Shown one piece after another: positions 1 through 8,611 of a stretch of 64,000 nucleotides of DNA (within the stretch, counting starts at the first letter, position 1; each line of letters starts with the position of its first letter). The DNA lies in NCBI RefSeq assembly GCF_029338355.1, contig NZ_CP119802.1:1240001-1304000 (forward strand), read 5' to 3'. Source of the stretch: Halosegnis marinus (lineage in GTDB: Archaea; Halobacteriota; Halobacteria; Halobacteriales; Haloarculaceae). The notes under the pieces are model-generated. The model ran no database searches. It was not told the origin of the DNA and saw only the letters and a program-made list of their open reading frames with translations. Position numbers and translations under genes: made by a program.

Positions 1-22
1 CCGGCCGATACCACCGGGGGAC

Positions 23-1039
23 ATGACCGACCTCGGCAAGGTGAGCGGCGAGTTCTTCCGCGAGACCATCCGGCCGAACCTCGGCGCCGAGCGCGACGAC
101 GTGCGCCTCGGACCGACCGCGGGCGTCGACTTCGGCGTCGTGGACGTCGGCGGGAACGCGCTCGTGCTCGCGACCGACCCGCTGTCGCTCCCGCCGGCAC
201 TCGGCTTCGACCGGGCGGCCCGGTTCGCGCTCGACATCTGTCTCGCGGACGTGGCCGTCTCCGGAATCGCGCCCTCCCACCTCGCCGTCTGCTTCTCGCT
301 CCCGCCGGCGATGACCGACGCCGAGTTCGCCGAGGCGTGGACCGCGATGGACGAGCGCGCCCGCGAACTCGGCGTGAGCGTGACGACGGGCCACACCGCC
401 CGCTACGCCGGCGTCGAGTTCCCGTGGGTCGGCGCGGCCACCGTCCTCGGCGTCGGCGACCACGACGACGTGGTCCGCCCGGACGGCGCGCGCCCCGGCG
501 ACGCGCTCGTCGTCACCACCGGGCCCGCGGCGGAGACGGCGGGGCTGTTCGCCTCGCTGTTCCCCGAGGAACTGGGCCTCGACGCCGAAACGGTCGCGAC
601 GGCACAGACACGCATCGACGACACGGCCTGCGTCGAGGACGCGCTCGCGGCCGCGGAGTTCGACGTCCACGCGATGCACGACGCGACGGAGGGCGGCGTC
701 CAGGGCGGCCTCGTCGAGATGGCGACGGGCGCGGGCGTCCGGTTCGACCTGCACCGCGACCGGATGCCGTACGCCGAGGGCGTCCGCGCGGTCTGTGAGG
801 CCATCGACGTGGACCCGTGGCAGGTCACCGCGTCGGGGACGCTGCTGATAGCCGTCGCGCCCGACGACGCCGACGCCCTCGTCGCGGCGCTCGAATCGCG
901 CGGGACGCCCGCGGCCGTCGTCGGCGAGGTTTCGGCGGGCGAGGGCGTGTACGCCGACGGGGAACGCCTCCGGCACCCGGGCACGGACCCCTCGTGGCCG
1001 AAGTACGACGAGTTCCGGGAGCGCGGTCCGCAACGTTGA
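23..1039 (+). CDS. AIR synthase-related protein (PurM/HypE/ThiL fold)
   Basis: This 338-aa protein has the two-domain layout of the PurM/HypE/SelD/ThiL ATP-binding superfamily. An N-terminal dimerisation half carries the glycine-rich strand GVVDVGGNALVLATDPL (about residues 38-54). The C-terminal half carries MHDATEGGVQGGLVEMA (about 218-234), the counterpart of the HypE/PurM 'D-x-T-x-GG' loop. Family members phosphorylate or dehydrate amide or aminoimidazole substrates using ATP. The substrate here is not evident: no hydrogenase maturation or purine gene is nearby, so HypE or PurM should not be assumed. The ATG lies 22 nt into the window, so its promoter is not visible. The tRNA-Gln gene starts 30 nt after the stop. 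Confidence 0.8.
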   Translation: MTDLGKVSGEFFRETIRPNLGAERDDVRLGPTAGVDFGVVDVGGNALVLATDPLSLPPALGFDRAARFALDICLADVAVSGIAPSHLAVCFSLPPAMTDAEFAEAWTAMDERARELGVSVTTGHTARYAGVEFPWVGAATVLGVGDHDDVVRPDGARPGDALVVTTGPAAETAGLFASLFPEELGLDAETVATAQTRIDDTACVEDALAAAEFDVHAMHDATEGGVQGGLVEMATGAGVRFDLHRDRMPYAEGVRAVCEAIDVDPWQVTASGTLLIAVAPDDADALVAALESRGTPAAVVGEVSAGEGVYADGERLRHPGTDPSWPKYDEFRERGPQR

Positions 1040-1069
1040 AATACGCCACCGGGCTACCACTTACTGCGC

Positions 1070-1142
1070 AGTTCCATGGGGTAGCGGCCAATCCTGTTGC
1101 CTTCTGGGGGCAACGACCCAGGTTCGAATCCTGGTGGAACTA
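1070..1142 (+). tRNA. tRNA-Gln (anticodon CTG)
   Basis: A complete 73-nt cloverleaf is visible. The acceptor stem AGTTCCA/TGGAACT (1070-1076 with 1135-1141) has discriminator A1142. The D arm has GG at 1085-1086. The anticodon stem TTGCC/GGCAA encloses loop TTCTGGG, with CTG at 1104-1106. The T arm is CCAGG-TTCGAAT-CCTGG. CCA is not encoded and there is no intron. An AT-rich GAAATACG about 30 nt upstream is a possible TATA box. In archaea this tRNA is charged by GluRS and then transamidated by GatDE; that is general knowledge and not shown here. Confidence 0.95.
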
Positions 1143-1208
1143 CTTCCCGTTCTCACACGCCGAGCGGCGCGCCGGGGGACCTAACACGGCCCGCCGCGAC
1201 CGCGCGGC

Positions 1209-1994
1209 ATGGACGTCTGTCTCACGTTCGACTTCGACGCCGTCTCGCCGTGGCTCCACATCGAGGGGCGGAACACGCCGACGAACCGCTCGCGGGGCCG
1301 CTACGGCGCGGAGGTCGGCGCGCCGAACGTCCTCGACTTCCTCGCCGCGCGGGACCTGCCGGCGACGTGGTTCGTCCCCGGCCACACGATAGACAGCTTT
1401 CCGGACCCGTGCGAGCGCGTCGTCGCGGAGGGCCACGAGGTGGGCCACCACGGGTGGAGCCACACGCCGCCGGGCGAGTACGACTCGCGCGAGGCCGAGC
1501 GCGCCGACATCGAGCGCGGCATCGAGAGCATCGAACGGCTGACCGGGTCGCCGCCCGCGGGCTACCGCTCGCCGTCGTGGGACTACTCCGAGCACACTGT
1601 CGACCTGCTGGTCGAGTTCGGCTTCGACCACTCCTCGTCGGGGATGGCCCGGCAGTACGAACCGTACCCCGTTCGCCGGGACGACGCGCCCGCGGACGGA
1701 CCGTACGACCCCGGCGAGGCGACCGACCTCGTGGAGGTGCCGGTGTCGTGGCACCGCGACGACTACCCGCCGCTGGCCTTCTCGGGGTCGCGGGCGCGGA
1801 TGCCCGAGGCCGCGGTGTTCGAGGACTGGCGCGCGCAGTTCGACCACGCGCCCGACGACGGCGTGTTCGTGCTCACGATGCACCCACAGGTCATCGGGCG
1901 GGAGGACAGGCTGGCACGGCTCGGCGCGTTCGTCGAGCACGCCCGCGATGCGGGGGCGCGGTTCGCGACGACGGGGGACATCGCCGGTCGCTAG
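1209..1994 (+). CDS. polysaccharide deacetylase (NodB homology) family protein
   Basis: The 261-aa protein carries the NodB-fold signatures. TFDFD near the N-terminus supplies the catalytic base and a metal-binding Asp (D8, D10). H81-G-W-S-H85 in VGHHGWSH supplies the metal-binding H-x3-H. RSPSWDYS follows as motif 3. Family members remove acyl groups from N-acetylated sugars, or hydrolyse related amides, using a divalent metal. No signal peptide is visible, so a cytoplasmic role in glycan or amide metabolism is likely. The stop codon TAG shares a CTAG tetramer with the stop of the convergent nikR gene. The substrate is unknown. Confidence 0.85.
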   Translation: MDVCLTFDFDAVSPWLHIEGRNTPTNRSRGRYGAEVGAPNVLDFLAARDLPATWFVPGHTIDSFPDPCERVVAEGHEVGHHGWSHTPPGEYDSREAERADIERGIESIERLTGSPPAGYRSPSWDYSEHTVDLLVEFGFDHSSSGMARQYEPYPVRRDDAPADGPYDPGEATDLVEVPVSWHRDDYPPLAFSGSRARMPEAAVFEDWRAQFDHAPDDGVFVLTMHPQVIGREDRLARLGAFVEHARDAGARFATTGDIAGR

Positions 1995-2419
1995 TCCATC
2001 CCGGCGAGCGGGCCGAAGTCGTCCACGGGGTGGACGGAGTAGTCGACGGTGAGGGTGTCCTTCGTCGCGCGTATCTTCCCGACGAACGTCGATATCTCCG
2101 TGAGGTCGCCCTCCAGGACGAACAGTTCCATACAGCGGTGGTCGCCGACGTGGCTGTGGAAGTTCGAGGCGACCAGGTCCTCGTGTTCGTGGCGCAGGCG
2201 CATCATGCGCTCCTCGACGGCGGTCGTCTCGTAGTCGAACACCACGGTGACGATACCCATCAGTTCGCGCCCCTCCAGCTTCTTGTCCTCGAACTCCCCG
2301 AGGAGGTTCCGGGACGCCTCCCGGATGACCTCGCTGCGGCCGGTGTAGCCGTGCTCGTCGGCGAAGCCGTCGAGCCGTTCCAGCAGTTCCTCGGGCATCG
2401 AGACGCTGACGACGACCAT
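1991..2419 (-). CDS. nikR: nickel-responsive regulator NikR
   Basis: The 142-aa protein has an N-terminal ribbon-helix-helix DNA-binding domain (residues 1-45, [20 protein letters not shown]) and a C-terminal ACT-like metal domain. The high-affinity Ni site is fully conserved: H77, H88, H90 and C96 match E. coli NikR H76/H87/H89/C95 with an offset of one. NikR represses nickel uptake genes when Ni is bound. No nickel transporter lies next to it, although an oligopeptide-type ABC importer, the family that includes NikABCDE, sits 34 kb away. A TATA box lies 22-31 nt upstream, and a TGTA-N4-TACA dyad overlaps the start codon, which would fit autoregulation. Confidence 0.93.
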   Translation of the reverse strand: MVVVSVSMPEELLERLDGFADEHGYTGRSEVIREASRNLLGEFEDKKLEGRELMGIVTVVFDYETTAVEERMMRLRHEHEDLVASNFHSHVGDHRCMELFVLEGDLTEISTFVGKIRATKDTLTVDYSVHPVDDFGPLAGMD

Positions 2420-2430
2420 GTAACAATACA
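2419..2430. promoter_or_regulatory. TGTA-N4-TACA dyad at the nikR start
   Basis: TGTAACAATACA is an inverted repeat with 4-bp arms around a 4-bp spacer. It begins at the first base of the nikR ATG (minus strand) and would lie at about +1 if the transcript is leaderless. The position suits an autoregulatory operator, but the sequence is short and no second copy was found. Confidence 0.3.
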
Positions 2431-2440
2431 GTCGGTGTCA

Positions 2441-2450
2441 GATATTAAGG
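2441..2450 (-). promoter_or_regulatory. TATA box of nikR
   Basis: Read on the minus strand this is CCTTAATATC, 22-31 nt upstream of the nikR ATG. It is the only AT-rich element in the 44-nt gap and has the spacing expected of a leaderless haloarchaeal promoter. Confidence 0.6.
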
Positions 2451-2463
2451 ATTCATATTCCGC

Positions 2464-3507
2464 TCACAGCGCGTAGGCGACCCGCTCGCCGACGTCCAGC
2501 CCGTTCCGCAGGGCGGCGTGGAGGCGCGCCTCGCCCGCGACCCAGTCGCCCACGGCGTAGAGCCCGTGTTCCTCGGCGCTCTCGACGGGGCCGCCCGCCA
2601 CGGCCTCGCCGGGGAGCGCGTAGCGCCACCCCTGGTGGTCCGTCCAGTCGGGGTCGCGCAGGCGGTCGTCGCCCACAACGTCGGCGGCGTGGTCCGCAAG
2701 CGCCGCGACGTTCCCGGCCGGGTCGTCGTCGTAGTGCTCGACCGACCACTCGTGGTTCGCCTGCGCGACGAGGACGCTCTCGCCGTCGGGGACGTGGCCC
2801 GGCTTGCACTCCTCTCGCGAGAGCCAGCCGAGTTCGTGCTCCTTGTCCACGTTCACGAGGCCATAGTACGGCACGTCGAGCTCGAACTCGTAGCCGAGCA
2901 CCGCGGTCCAGATCGTCCGATAGGGAACCGCCTCGGCGGCGTCGGCGAGCGCCGTCCGCGCCTCGGCGTCCCACTCGGCGTCGTGGAGCAGTTCGGCGCT
3001 CTGGGGCGCGGGCGGATTGAGCAGCAGCGCGTCGAACGGGCCGTACTCCCCGCCCGCCGTATCGACCAGCCGCCACGCGTCGCCGTCGCGGACGAGCGTC
3101 TCGACGCGCGTCCGCCGGTGTATCGTCGCGTCCGTCTCCCCGAACAGCCGCTTCGCTATCTGCGTCAGGCCGCGCCGGTAGCTCCACTTGCGGTCGTCCG
3201 CGTCGCGACCGGGCGACACCGAACCGTCGGCGTCGAAGGTGTGTATCGGCGCGCTCGCGTCCACGAGTCCCTCGTCGTCGAGCGTCTCGGTCAGGAGCTC
3301 GACGACGCGCTCGTCGTCGTCCTTCACGTAGTTCGCCCCGTAGTCGTACACGTACTCGTAGTCGCCGCGGCGTCTGGTGGCCGCGCGGCCGCAGACGCCC
3401 CCGGACTTCTCCACCACGGTGAGCGTCGCGTCCGGGACGGCGGCGTCGAGGACGAAGGCGGCCGCGGCCGCGCCGGCCCCGGCGCCGACGATTCCGATGT
3501 CGGGCAT
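2464..3507 (-). CDS. NAD(P)/FAD-dependent oxidoreductase, renalase-like
   Basis: The 347-aa protein starts at MPDIGIVGAGAGAAAAA, which places the dinucleotide-binding GxGxxA/G loop at the very N-terminus. An upstream in-frame ATG at 3534 would add nine residues before the Rossmann strand and is less likely. GGVCGRAATRRRGDYEYVYDYGANYV (about residues 36-61) resembles the second FAD contact of amine-oxidase/renalase-type flavoproteins. The reaction is probably an FAD-dependent oxidation, with unknown substrate. The gene is monocistronic, with 44 nt between its stop and the upstream end of nikR, both transcribed leftward. Confidence 0.8.
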   Translation of the reverse strand: MPDIGIVGAGAGAAAAAFVLDAAVPDATLTVVEKSGGVCGRAATRRRGDYEYVYDYGANYVKDDDERVVELLTETLDDEGLVDASAPIHTFDADGSVSPGRDADDRKWSYRRGLTQIAKRLFGETDATIHRRTRVETLVRDGDAWRLVDTAGGEYGPFDALLLNPPAPQSAELLHDAEWDAEARTALADAAEAVPYRTIWTAVLGYEFELDVPYYGLVNVDKEHELGWLSREECKPGHVPDGESVLVAQANHEWSVEHYDDDPAGNVAALADHAADVVGDDRLRDPDWTDHQGWRYALPGEAVAGGPVESAEEHGLYAVGDWVAGEARLHAALRNGLDVGERVAYAL

Positions 3508-3673
3508 GACTCGGGGTAGGGGCGGCTCGCGCAAAAACCCCCGTGGGGCGGCGCGTCGCGCCGGTTCCGCCGGGGAGTGACACCGTCGTCACCCGGTGAC
3601 GCCGACGCCGAAGAACGGCTAAGTGTTGCCGCGACGTACGGACGACAGACACGGCGACGGGCCGGCATCCACC

Positions 3674-3910
3674 ATGGCGACGACCGAGACCACCACACCC
3701 CCGGACGACCTCACGCCGAGCGCGAAGTTCGTCCACTTCGTGTTACAGCACCGCTCCCAGCAGACGCAGTCCGAACTGACGGAGGCGACCAGCCTCTCGG
3801 CGCGCACCATCCGCGAGGCGCTCGGCCAGCTCGTCGAGACGGGCCGGGTCGTCGAGGAACGGTGCGTGCGCGACGCCCGCAAGCGGGTGTACTCGCTCGC
3901 CGAGGAGTGA
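3674..3910 (+). CDS. small winged-helix (MarR-type HTH) transcriptional regulator
   Basis: The 78-aa protein is a single helix-turn-helix unit. LTPSAKFVHFVLQHRSQQTQSELTEATSLSARTIREALGQLVETGRVVEE spans the three helices, and the following RDARKRVYSLAEE forms the wing. Many haloarchaeal one-domain regulators look like this. I take the ATG at 3674 (MATTET) because the 17 codons upstream are R/D-rich and lack the family signature. No effector domain is present and the target is unknown. It sits between two leftward genes and one small membrane-protein gene. Confidence 0.8.
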   Translation: MATTETTTPPDDLTPSAKFVHFVLQHRSQQTQSELTEATSLSARTIREALGQLVETGRVVEERCVRDARKRVYSLAEE

Positions 3911-3952
3911 CGCGCCGAGCGCGGCAGGACGCCTGACAGCACGGCTCAGTAC

Positions 3953-3962
3953 GTGTTTAAGC
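3953..3962 (+). promoter_or_regulatory. TATA box of the 86-aa membrane protein gene
   Basis: GTGTTTAAGC is centred about 28 nt before the ATG at 3985, in an otherwise GC-rich gap of 74 nt. Confidence 0.5.
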
Positions 3963-3984
3963 TCCGAGCCGTCCATCCGGTGGT

Positions 3985-4245
3985 ATGAACATCACCCTGT
4001 TCGAGATGCACCTGGACGACGCGACGATCGCTCCCTCCCTCGGCGGCTCCGGCGACGAACTGCCCGTCGTCTCCGCCGACGCGTCCGAGTCGGGCCGCTC
4101 GCGCGGCTCCCGCGCCCTCCCGCTCGGCCTCCTGCTCGTGGTCGGCGTCGGCGCGGCCGCCGCGGCCCGACGGTTCCGCCGCTCCGCGGGTATCGACGTG
4201 GAACTCGAGGTCGACGAGGACGCCGACCCCATCGCGGTCGAGTAA
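3985..4245 (+). CDS. small single-span membrane protein, function unknown
   Basis: The 86-aa protein has a Ser/Glu/Asp-rich N-terminal segment (about 1-42) and one hydrophobic span, ALPLGLLLVVGVGAAAAA (about 44-61). A basic stop-transfer ARRFRRSAG and an acidic tail VELEVDEDADPIAVE follow. The positive-inside rule places the C-terminus in the cytoplasm. I do not recognise the family. It ends 6 nt before the stop of the convergent squalene/phytoene synthase gene and has its own TATA box. Confidence 0.65.
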   Translation: MNITLFEMHLDDATIAPSLGGSGDELPVVSADASESGRSRGSRALPLGLLLVVGVGAAAAARRFRRSAGIDVELEVDEDADPIAVE

Positions 4246-4251
4246 CGGAAC

Positions 4252-5337
4252 TCAGTCGTCCGTTTCCGACCGCGCCGGGGGGCGATACGGCTCCTCGCGA
4301 ACCGCCGCGGCCAGCCGGTCGAGTTCCTCGTGGTCGAGGCCCCCGTCGGCGGCCGCGTACAGCGCTTTCACTTCCGCCCTGTCTATCTTCACCGCTCCCC
4401 GCGAGGTGACCGCCTCCCGCGCTCGCCCGTCGAGCTCCCGCACCGTCGCGAGCGCGAGCAGGTACGGGAGCGCCGCGGCCGGGAGCAGTCCCGCGTCGCC
4501 GGGGACCGTATCGAGGTAGCGGCGCGCACCGGGGGCGTAGCCGGCGGCGCGGTCGGTCACCCGGCGGACGACGCGGGCCACGGCGTCGGCGCTGTCGGGG
4601 TCCGCGACCGACTCGTGGTCGGTGCCCTCCTCGCGGAGCCACTCGCCCGGCAGGTAGACGTTGTTCTCGGTCGCGTAGTCGTCGCGCACGTCCTTCGCGA
4701 TGTTCACGAGCTGGAGCAGCAGCGCGAACTGGCGGGCGTCCTCGGGGTCGGCCTCGCCGTCGGTCCCGTGGACGGCGAGGAGGTTCGAGAACAGCTTCCC
4801 GACGGTGCCGGCGACGTACCAGCAGTACTCCTCCAGCTCCTCGACCGTCTCCAGCCGGAGGCCGCCGCGGTCGGCGTACTCGCGGAGGAACTCGGCCATC
4901 CCGGTCGCCATCTCGCGGACCACCTCGCGCATCGCCGCGCGCACCGTCGGGTCGAAGGAGCCGAACACCGCGAGCACGCGCGGCGTCCGGTCGACGACGG
5001 CCCAGTCGTCGCCGCCGTCGTCGGGGCGGTGGGGGGCGACGGCCGCGAGGAAGTCGTCGGCGTCGGTCGGGTCCTCCGGGTCGAGGACGGCGTCGTACGT
5101 CTCCAGCAGGTCGGCGCGCTCGCGCGGCGGAATCGAGGGGTCGTCCTCCACCGTATCCGCGATGCGACACAGCAGATACCCCGTACACACCCACGACGCC
5201 ACCGGCTCCTCCAGAAGCTCGATGCTCAACGCGAACGTCCGCGAGACGGATTCGACGGCCTCGAACGTCCACGCCCGGTCGGCGTCGGTCGGGGGCGACG
5301 CCCCGGCGGCCGGCCCCTCCCCCGGCGTGTTACTCAT
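4252..5337 (-). CDS. phytoene/squalene synthase family protein, likely squalene synthase
   Basis: The 361-aa trans-isoprenyl diphosphate synthase condenses two C15 or C20 prenyl diphosphates head to head. The two aspartate-rich Mg-diphosphate motifs are present: D61-TVE-D65 and D216-VRDD220. SRTFALSIELL (about 32-42) and YCWYVAGTVGKLFSNLL (about 171-187) are closer to squalene synthase than to CrtB, so squalene for haloarchaeal membranes is the likelier product. No carotenoid genes are adjacent, so phytoene synthase is not excluded. A C-terminal membrane anchor like that of eukaryotic enzymes is absent. Confidence 0.85.
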   Translation of the reverse strand: MSNTPGEGPAAGASPPTDADRAWTFEAVESVSRTFALSIELLEEPVASWVCTGYLLCRIADTVEDDPSIPPRERADLLETYDAVLDPEDPTDADDFLAAVAPHRPDDGGDDWAVVDRTPRVLAVFGSFDPTVRAAMREVVREMATGMAEFLREYADRGGLRLETVEELEEYCWYVAGTVGKLFSNLLAVHGTDGEADPEDARQFALLLQLVNIAKDVRDDYATENNVYLPGEWLREEGTDHESVADPDSADAVARVVRRVTDRAAGYAPGARRYLDTVPGDAGLLPAAALPYLLALATVRELDGRAREAVTSRGAVKIDRAEVKALYAAADGGLDHEELDRLAAAVREEPYRPPARSETDD

Positions 5338-5444
5338 CGTCCCTATGAAGCGGGGCCTCGTACTAAAGCCCCGTGGCGAATCCGACCGGAGTGTGACCCG
5401 ATTCCCGCCGAAACCCTCCTGCCCGCCCGGCTCGTAGCGGGGCT

Positions 5445-6104
5445 GTGCGCTACGCCGCGACCGCGTTCGACCTCGACGGGACCCTGTGCCGCCACCGGCA
5501 GGCCATCGAGCCGGTGTTCGACGGCGCCTTCGCGGACGCCGGCGTCGAGCGGTTCGCGGACCCCGGCGACCTGTGGCCCGAACTCGGCGACATCACCGAC
5601 TACGACACCGAGACCGAGCAGTTGGCGGACGCGTTCGCCGGCCTCGCGGCGAAGCGCGGCCGCGACCTCGACGCCCGGGCGCTCGCCGAGGCGTTCGTCG
5701 CCCGCCTCGACTGGTCGGACGTGTCGCTGCTGCCGGGGGCGACGGCCGCCCTCGACGCGGCCCGCGCCAACGGTCCCGTCGGCCTCATGACCAACGGCCC
5801 GGCCCCCCGCCAGTCAACGAAACTCGACGCGCTCGGCCTCCTCGACGCGTTCGACGCAATCGTGTACGCCGGGGACATGAACCGCCGGAAGCCGCATCCC
5901 GACCCCTTCGAGCGCGTGGTCGCGGGACTCTCGACCCCCGCCGAGGCGACGCTGTACGTCGGCGACTCGCTCGAACACGACGTGCGCGGCGCACGCGGGG
6001 CGGGCCTCCCCGTCGCGTGGGTCAACCCCGACGGTGCATCGCCGGGCGAGCACGCTCCCACCCACGACCTCCGCTCGGTCGGCGACCTCGGCGGCGTGTA
6101 CTGA
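5445..6104 (+). CDS. HAD-superfamily hydrolase (phosphoglycolate phosphatase-like)
   Basis: The 219-aa haloacid dehalogenase-type phosphatase has motif I F-D9-L-D11-G-T, motif II TNG, motif III lysine in RKPHPDPFE, and motif IV YVGDSLEHDV. A four-helix cap lies between motif I and motif II (about residues 20-85), as in subfamily C1. These enzymes form an aspartyl-phosphate intermediate and dephosphorylate small metabolites. The start is GTG at 5445, four residues before the core strand. It is divergent from the squalene/phytoene synthase gene across a 107-nt gap and followed 46 nt later by a phosphotransferase-like gene. Confidence 0.88.
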   Translation: MRYAATAFDLDGTLCRHRQAIEPVFDGAFADAGVERFADPGDLWPELGDITDYDTETEQLADAFAGLAAKRGRDLDARALAEAFVARLDWSDVSLLPGATAALDAARANGPVGLMTNGPAPRQSTKLDALGLLDAFDAIVYAGDMNRRKPHPDPFERVVAGLSTPAEATLYVGDSLEHDVRGARGAGLPVAWVNPDGASPGEHAPTHDLRSVGDLGGVY

Positions 6105-6150
6105 GTGCCGGAGCCGCCGGTTCCTTGCCCCTGCGAGACGAGTACGGCGT

Positions 6151-7068
6151 ATGGACGCGGTCGCGACCGTCCTCGACCGGGAGTTTCCCGACCGGACGGT
6201 CGCGGAGTCGGCGCCGGCCGCCCGCGGCAACCGCAAGGAGACGCGGCTAGTGCGGTTCGCGGACGGCGGGGGCGTCGTCGTGCAGTTGTCGGAGCGACCC
6301 GACGCCCTCTCCGTGGAGGCCGCGCTGGCGCGGGCCGTCCGCGAGCGCACGCCCGTTCCGGTTCCCGCCGTCCTCGCGACGGGGCGGGTGGACGCCCTCG
6401 GCTACGTCGTCGCGGAGCGGGCCGCCGGCGACGACCTCCACGAGCGGTTCGTCTCGCTCCCCGACGACGAGCGTGCCGCGGTCGCCCGCGCGTTCGGCCG
6501 ATGGCTCGCGGCCTGTCACGACGCCTTCGCGTTCGGCGGCTACGGGCCGCTGGAACTCGCAGACGGCGACCTCGTCGCGACCGCTCCCGACTGGTCGGCG
6601 TGGTTCCGCGGCTACCTCGACGCCGGGGTCGACGCGCTCCCCGAGGCCTTCGACGACCTCCGGGGACCGATACGGTCGCTCGCGGCCGACGCCGCCCTCC
6701 CCGACGCGCCGCCCGCCCGGCTGTTCCCGTGGGACCTCCGCCCCGGCAACGCCCTCTACGACGACGGCGTGACGGCGGTCCTCGACTGGGGCGAGCCGCT
6801 GGCCGCCGGCCCGGCGCTGTCGGTCGCGAAGACGGAACACCTCGTCTGCGACTGGTACGGCGACGACCGCGAGCGCCTGCGGACGGTGTTCCGTTCGGGG
6901 TACGAGACGGTTCGTCCGTGGCCCGACCCGGCCCCGGTTCACCGGGTCGCCGCGGTCGTCCGGTCGGCGGTCGACTCGACGGGCACCGTGACCCGTCCCG
7001 ACTACCCCGAGCGCGAGGGCGAGGCGGCGCTCGCCTTCCACCGGGAGCGCCTCCGCGCGCTACTGTGA
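6151..7068 (+). CDS. aminoglycoside phosphotransferase (APH)-family kinase-like protein
   Basis: The 305-aa protein has a kinase-like fold with an N-lobe up to about residue 95 and a C-lobe carrying the catalytic loop. The loop reads P-W-D195-LRPGN200 instead of the usual H-G-D-L-x-x-x-N. The catalytic Asp and the metal-binding Asn are kept, while His-Gly is replaced by Pro-Trp. The DFG-equivalent is D212-WG. The natural substrate is probably a small sugar, choline-like molecule or protein; antibiotic resistance should not be inferred. The ATG at 6151 is chosen because upstream codons lack family sequence. Confidence 0.82.
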   Translation: MDAVATVLDREFPDRTVAESAPAARGNRKETRLVRFADGGGVVVQLSERPDALSVEAALARAVRERTPVPVPAVLATGRVDALGYVVAERAAGDDLHERFVSLPDDERAAVARAFGRWLAACHDAFAFGGYGPLELADGDLVATAPDWSAWFRGYLDAGVDALPEAFDDLRGPIRSLAADAALPDAPPARLFPWDLRPGNALYDDGVTAVLDWGEPLAAGPALSVAKTEHLVCDWYGDDRERLRTVFRSGYETVRPWPDPAPVHRVAAVVRSAVDSTGTVTRPDYPEREGEAALAFHRERLRALL

Positions 7069-7108
7069 GCCGCAAGGGTTCTAATCCCCGGCGCGCGACG
7101 GTGGGAGT

Positions 7109-8611
7109 ATGTCAGGCTCGGAGCTCGCGGCCCGCGTGCGGGAGATACTCGACACCGACCCCGACGAGTTCGCCGCTCGTGTCGAGCGGGAGGTCGCCGA
7201 GCTGAAAGCCGAGGTCGGCGACGGCACCTTCGACAACCCGCAGGGGGTGGTCGGCCTCGAGTACGAGTTCTACGCCGTCGACGCCGAGACGAACGCGCTG
7301 GCACGGGTGCCGCGCCGCCTGCTGGAGTACGTCGGCTTCGAGAAGGAACTCGGCCTCCACAACGCCGAGATGCAGACCTCGCCACAGCCGCTCTCGGGCT
7401 ACGGCCTGCGCGCACAGGAGGCGGAGGTGCAGGCGCGGCTCTCCGCGGCCGAGGACGTGGCCGTCGCCGAGGGACTGCGGCTCGTCTCCGACGCGCTGTG
7501 GACCCACCCGCCCGTGGGCGAGACGGCGACCTCCTACCTCGCGGACTCGGTCGAGGAGGACGGCGTCCGGCTGGCGACGAACATGAGCGACGCCGTGCGC
7601 TACCACGCGATGGGGAACACCGACTTCAGTGCGGACATGCGGCTGGACGCGTTCGGCGTCGAACTCGACGCCGCGACGGTGATGCCGGAGAGCCTCATCA
7701 CCTCCATCCAGCCGCACTACCAGGTGCCGCAGGCCGCGGACCTGCCGACGTACTTCCGGTACGCGCTCCGGGTCGCCGGGCCGCTGCTCGCGCTCGGCGT
7801 GAACTCGCCGTTCTTCCCGCCGGACCTCTACGTCGAGGAGCCGGCGGTCGTCGTCGCCGAGTCGCCCGCCGAGAACCGCATCGACGTGTTCGAGTCCGTG
7901 CTCAACCCCGACGACGACCCGAAGGTGCGCTTCCCCCGCGACCTCGACTCCGTCGAGGAGGCCGTCGAGCGCGTCGCGGCCGACGAGACGGTCGTCCCCG
8001 AACTGCAGGACGGCGGCGGCCGCTTCGACGACCGTTTCGCGCACTACCGCCACAAGCACGGCTCCTACTGGCGGTGGGTCCGGCCGGTCATCGAGGGCGC
8101 CTCGCGCGAGAGCGCGAACGCCCGCATCGAGTTCCGGCCCATCGGCGGCCAGCCGACCGTCCGCGACTCCGTGGCCTTCCTCGCGACGTTCGCGGGGCTG
8201 ATGGAGTCGCTCCCGCGGCTCGAACACCCCGTCTACGGGCAGGAGTGGTCCGCCGCCGAGTCGAACTTCTACGCCGCCGCGGCCGACGGGCTGGACGCCG
8301 ACCTCGCGTGGATCACGGCCGACGGCGAGGAGACGACGGACGCGGACGTGCTCTACTCGGAGCTCTTCGAGTACGCCCGCGCCGGCCTCGAACAGAGCGG
8401 CGTCGCCCCCGAGGAGGCGAACCGCTACATCCGCCCGCTCCGCGAGCGCGTCGACCGCGGGGTCACGCCCGCGTCGTGGAAGCGCGAGCGCGTCCGCGAG
8501 CGGTTCGAGGCGGGCGAGCCGTTCGCCGAGGCCGTCTGGGGGATGCAGGCGGAGTACATCGACGCGCAGTCGGACACGCTCATCGAGGGGAGCTTCGTCG
8601 ACTGGCTGTAG
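7109..8611 (+). CDS. glutamate-cysteine ligase family (GCS2-type) protein
   Basis: The 500-aa protein shows the GCS2/YbdK-like ATP-grasp-related fold. VVGLEYEFYAVD (about 47-58) is the E-x-E-F strand that binds Mg-ATP, HNAEMQTSPQPLSGYG follows, NARIEFRPIGGQPT lies near 338-351, and an HKHGSYWRWVRPV stretch precedes it. Such enzymes ligate glutamate to an amine, classically cysteine. Haloarchaea use gamma-glutamylcysteine as their main thiol, so a role there is plausible. The canonical haloarchaeal GshA may however be a different, shorter protein. GTTCTAATCC about 25 nt upstream is a probable TATA element. Confidence 0.75.
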   Translation: MSGSELAARVREILDTDPDEFAARVEREVAELKAEVGDGTFDNPQGVVGLEYEFYAVDAETNALARVPRRLLEYVGFEKELGLHNAEMQTSPQPLSGYGLRAQEAEVQARLSAAEDVAVAEGLRLVSDALWTHPPVGETATSYLADSVEEDGVRLATNMSDAVRYHAMGNTDFSADMRLDAFGVELDAATVMPESLITSIQPHYQVPQAADLPTYFRYALRVAGPLLALGVNSPFFPPDLYVEEPAVVVAESPAENRIDVFESVLNPDDDPKVRFPRDLDSVEEAVERVAADETVVPELQDGGGRFDDRFAHYRHKHGSYWRWVRPVIEGASRESANARIEFRPIGGQPTVRDSVAFLATFAGLMESLPRLEHPVYGQEWSAAESNFYAAAADGLDADLAWITADGEETTDADVLYSELFEYARAGLEQSGVAPEEANRYIRPLRERVDRGVTPASWKRERVRERFEAGEPFAEAVWGMQAEYIDAQSDTLIEGSFVDWL

